This document shows, one piece after another, positions 5,969-8,481 of a DNA stretch of 8,481 nt. Location: assembly GCA_021845835.1 (NCBI GenBank), contig JAJZVE010000172.1:1-8481 (forward strand). The letters are read 5' to 3'. The position numbers were made by a program, and so were the translations under genes. The number at the start of each line of letters is the position of its first letter. Position 1 is the stretch's first letter. The notes beneath the pieces are model-generated. The model ran no database searches. It had not been told where the DNA came from and saw only the letters and a program-made list of their open reading frames with translations. The stretch comes from Pseudomonadota bacterium. GTDB lineage: Bacteria; Pseudomonadota; Alphaproteobacteria; Acetobacterales; Acetobacteraceae.

Positions 5969-6774
5969 TGGCGACGCTCGTTCTGTCGCGCGACGCCGAG
6001 ACCGCGCTCAGACGCTACAGGGTCTTTTATCGCGAATTATTCCAGATCAAACGCTTGCTGCAGGCCGGCAATTTCGCAGCACTGGTCGGTGACGCGGCGG
6101 CGGCGGGCATGCTCTCGGGCAGTGTGGGCGAGCAGACGCTGCAGGCGGCGCGGCAGCGATTGCGAACGGCGATCCTCGTCGATGAGGGGCTCGGGGAGGG
6201 CGCCGGGGCTGGATTGGCGGCGGGCCGGCGGGCCGGGATCAGCCCGGGTTATGTGTGCGCCGCCGTCGCCGATGCGGCGCTGCTCCACGATATCGACTGG
6301 CCGGGCCGGAGCGGCTGGGCGGAGACGCCGCTCGAGGTTCTGCTCTATCGCAGCAGGATCGCGGGAGATCGCATTTTCGATGCCGTCGACGATCTCGTCG
6401 CCCGACATCGCGAGGACGCCGAGGCAACGGCGCTCACCATCCTGCTTGCGCTTGAGACCGGCTATCGCGGCCGTTATCGCGACGGCGATGACCGCGGTGA
6501 GATCGAACGGCTGAAGGCCCGGCTCTATGAATTCGTCTTCCGGATACCGCCCACCGCCGCCTTTCCCCTCAAGGGGCTTGCCGTCGGCGCTGAGGAGGCG
6601 CTCGTTAATGCGCGCCCGGTGTCTCTCCCGGCGTTGCGCCCGTGGCTGATGGCGGTCGTCGGGTTGACACTCGTCTATCTCTTCGTGAGCTTGGCACTTT
6701 GGCATGACGGCGTTGCCTCTCTGGTCAGCGATGCCGCGCGGGCCGTCGATCTGCTGCACCAGGTTGTGCCATGA
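5968..6774 (+). CDS. tssL: T6SS inner-membrane protein TssL (DotU/IcmH family), short form
   Basis: TssL is a tail-anchored inner-membrane protein whose cytoplasmic helical domain recruits the baseplate through TssK. The 268-residue product has a DotU-like cytoplasmic domain: YRELFQIKRLLQAGNF (21-36), AVADAALLHDIDW (99-111), then PLEVLLYRSRIAGDRIFDAV (121-140), and ALTILLALETGYRGRYRD (155-172), the counterpart of the family's LGF-GkY segment. One membrane helix follows at about 226-246 (WLMAVVGLTLVYLFVSLALW), then a tail of about 20 residues. There is no C-terminal OmpA-like peptidoglycan-binding extension, which some TssL proteins carry. It overlaps tssK by one base and tssM by four (ATGA), so stoichiometry is probably set by coupled translation. 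Similarity to canonical DotU is moderate, but the order K-L-M makes the assignment secure. Confidence 0.9.
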   Translation: MATLVLSRDAETALRRYRVFYRELFQIKRLLQAGNFAALVGDAAAAGMLSGSVGEQTLQAARQRLRTAILVDEGLGEGAGAGLAAGRRAGISPGYVCAAVADAALLHDIDWPGRSGWAETPLEVLLYRSRIAGDRIFDAVDDLVARHREDAEATALTILLALETGYRGRYRDGDDRGEIERLKARLYEFVFRIPPTAAFPLKGLAVGAEEALVNARPVSLPALRPWLMAVVGLTLVYLFVSLALWHDGVASLVSDAARAVDLLHQVVP

Positions 6775-8481
6775 CGGGTGCGCTCGCCTTGCCGCCGGCG
6801 TTGGCCGATCTGCTGCCGGCGCTCGCCATGGTGTTCGCGGGGGCGCTGGTGATGGCAACGATCGCTGCGATCCGCCAGTTCCGGCCGAAGCCCCCGTCCA
6901 TCCCCGCCCCCGCGCGCGAAGAGCGACCGCCGGCGCCAGCGCCGACGGGTTTCCGCGCCGCTGCCGTGCGGCTCGCCGCGCTCCGCGATCCCCATGACGG
7001 CATCGCCGGGATTCCGCTCATGGTCACGATCGGCAGTGCGAGCGCCGATCTGCGGCGCTTCATACCGGCGTTGCGGAGCGGCGATCTCGCCCGCGCCGAG
7101 CGGGATCTTTTCGTCGGCGACTGCCGGTTCTCGGTCTGCCCCGATGGCGCCGTGGTGAGCTTTGACGACGGGCTGCTGCAGAGCGAACGCGCCGAGGCCC
7201 GCTGGGCCGCACTCCTCAAGGGCCTGGCCACCATCCGTGCCGACCGCCCGTTCGACGGTCTGGTCGTCATGCTCGATGCGGGCGCGCTCCATGGCCCCGG
7301 GCGCTGGGCCGATGATCGGATCGTGGCCCTCGGGGAGCGGCTCCATCAGTTGATCTGGATGGCGCAGCGCGCCGGCGGATGGCGGGTGCCGATCTATCTC
7401 GTGCTCACCGGATGTGAGTGCCTGACCGGGTTTACGGCGACCCTTGAGGCGATGATGAAGGAAGCGCCGCTCATCCAACAGGCGCCGTTCGGCTGGGCGG
7501 TTCCCTATGCGCTCGAGAGCATGTTCGAGCGTCGGTGGGTGCAAAACGGGATCGACGCCCTGGTCTCGCGCCTCTCTCTGGCACAGGCGCCATTGCTCGT
7601 CCGCGCCACCGAAACCGCGGCGGCGGAGCAGATCCTATTATTTCCCGAGGCCGTCGCCGCGCTGGAAGAGCCGCTCGCGCAAGTACTGACGCCGATGCTG
7701 CAGCCGAGTGCCTATCACGAGGCGTTCATGTTTCGTGGTTTCTACTTGACGGGCGGCGCGACGCCGGATGGCGGCACCGAGCCCGCAGCCTTCGCCGCCA
7801 AACTGTTTCACGACAGGATTTTCCCCGAACACACCCTCGCGCAGCCAGCCCTCGGGGCGACGACGCGCCGGCGGCGCCAGATCCGCATGGCGCAGGCGGG
7901 TCTCGCCGTGCTCGCGATTCTGATGGCGATCGGCCTTGCCGTCATCGAGCGCGAGCAAAGCGCCACCGCCTCGGTGCAGCCCCTGGTCGCGGCCAGTCTC
8001 GACATCGCTTCCGAGGTGAGCGTGAAAGGCATGCCGGACCTTGCCGAGCGGGCCGCCGTGACCCGAAAACTGCTCAGCGCCATGAGCGGCGTCGGCGTCA
8101 GCAGCATCGAATCCGTCTGGGCGCCGCTCTCTTTGCTGAGCGGGGCCGATAATACCGTGACCGCTGCGATCCGCGGCGCCTATGAACATGTCATCCTGCG
8201 CGAGGTTCGCGGCCGGCTCGCGAGCGGCGAAGCGGTGTTGCCGGGCAATTTCGACGCGCGCGCGGTGGCGGCCTGCGCCGGGTCATCGGCGCCGTCGGCC
8301 AATGGCGTGCCAGCAGGCGGGGTGCCAGCCGACGGCATCGCGCAAATGCAGCAGATCGTCGCGCGGCTTGCGCAATATCCGCAGCAGATCACCTTCTATC
8401 ATCAGCTCAGAAACCATCCGGAGATCGACGATCTCAAGCGATTGCTCGAGTTTTCTCTCGATGTCGCGCTTCCGGATTCCT
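6771..8481 (+). CDS. tssM: T6SS inner-membrane protein TssM (IcmF family), N-terminal part; continues past window
   Basis: TssM is the inner-membrane core subunit that spans the envelope and meets TssJ in the periplasm. The ATG at 6771 overlaps the tssL stop. The frame is open for 570 codons to the window end; family members are usually about 1,100-1,200 residues, so about half is seen. Predicted topology is one N-terminal helix (about 11-33), a Pro-rich linker (38-58), a cytoplasmic domain (about 60-370), a basic stop-transfer patch RRRRQ (366-370), a second helix (373-393), then the start of the periplasmic region. Most IcmF proteins have two N-terminal helices. In the cytoplasmic domain DGLVVMLDAGAL (162-173) and VPIYLVLTGCECLTGF (206-221) align with IcmF landmarks. 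However, the P-loop position reads TIGSASADL (86-94), without a Lys-Ser/Thr pair. The NKxD-like site reads TGCE (213-216), and the DTAGRY-like segment is replaced by CPDGAVVSFDD (123-133). Nucleotide binding therefore looks lost. Confidence 0.9.
   Translation, partial: MTGALALPPALADLLPALAMVFAGALVMATIAAIRQFRPKPPSIPAPAREERPPAPAPTGFRAAAVRLAALRDPHDGIAGIPLMVTIGSASADLRRFIPALRSGDLARAERDLFVGDCRFSVCPDGAVVSFDDGLLQSERAEARWAALLKGLATIRADRPFDGLVVMLDAGALHGPGRWADDRIVALGERLHQLIWMAQRAGGWRVPIYLVLTGCECLTGFTATLEAMMKEAPLIQQAPFGWAVPYALESMFERRWVQNGIDALVSRLSLAQAPLLVRATETAAAEQILLFPEAVAALEEPLAQVLTPMLQPSAYHEAFMFRGFYLTGGATPDGGTEPAAFAAKLFHDRIFPEHTLAQPALGATTRRRRQIRMAQAGLAVLAILMAIGLAVIEREQSATASVQPLVAASLDIASEVSVKGMPDLAERAAVTRKLLSAMSGVGVSSIESVWAPLSLLSGADNTVTAAIRGAYEHVILREVRGRLASGEAVLPGNFDARAVAACAGSSAPSANGVPAGGVPADGIAQMQQIVARLAQYPQQITFYHQLRNHPEIDDLKRLLEFSLDVALPDS

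Noticed and set aside
6675..7544. 289-codon minus-strand frame across tssL and tssM
   Set aside because: It is antisense to clearly assigned genes, with charged low-complexity composition and no motif.
7535..8152. 205-codon forward frame inside tssM
   Set aside because: It is an out-of-frame shadow of tssM, Arg-rich and without motifs, and the tssM frame stays open throughout.

Overview
The window is high-GC DNA, with strong G/C preference at third codon positions, and carries part of a type VI secretion system (T6SS) locus. The organism is most likely an alphaproteobacterium, perhaps of the Rhizobiales. This rests on codon use, on the diverged tssJKLM set, and on AT-richer palindromic intergenic elements at the left end (including a GCTCTAGAGC / agagcatgat type sequence) of a kind I associate with that order. 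No marker gene in the window fixes the taxon.

Layout. Positions 1-361 hold no convincing gene but two clear inverted repeats and a short palindrome, and look like a repeat-rich locus edge. On the minus strand, 362-1555 encodes a 397-residue protein I do not recognise by name, with a near-perfect ribosome binding site; position and sequence suggest accessory T6SS cargo. Divergent from it, across 214 bp, 1770-2687 encodes an exported lytic-transglycosylase-like protein. After a short AT-richer gap comes a 129-residue DUF4280 (PAAR-like) protein, a probable spike-tip component. Next is a tightly packed run: a membrane-anchored, proline-rich SPOR-domain protein (3288-4064), TssJ lipoprotein (4061-4570), TssK baseplate adaptor (4604-5968), TssL/DotU (5968-6774) and the first 570 residues of TssM/IcmF, which runs off the right end.

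How they fit together. TssJ (outer-membrane lipoprotein), TssL and TssM (inner membrane) form the envelope-spanning T6SS complex. TssK docks the baseplate on it, DUF4280 would cap the spike, the lytic transglycosylase could open peptidoglycan for assembly, and the SPOR protein could tie the complex to peptidoglycan. Stop/start overlaps (ATGA, ATGA, TGATG) at SPOR-tssJ, tssL-tssM and tssK-tssL show translational coupling.

Most interesting points: TssM has lost every recognisable nucleotide-binding motif and has one N-terminal membrane helix where a hairpin is usual; a SPOR protein is embedded in the core operon where TssL has no peptidoglycan-binding extension; and the unrecognised minus-strand gene beside the DUF4280 tip may be a diverged glutamine-synthetase/GCS-fold (amidoligase-like) protein, a hypothesis that structure prediction could settle.
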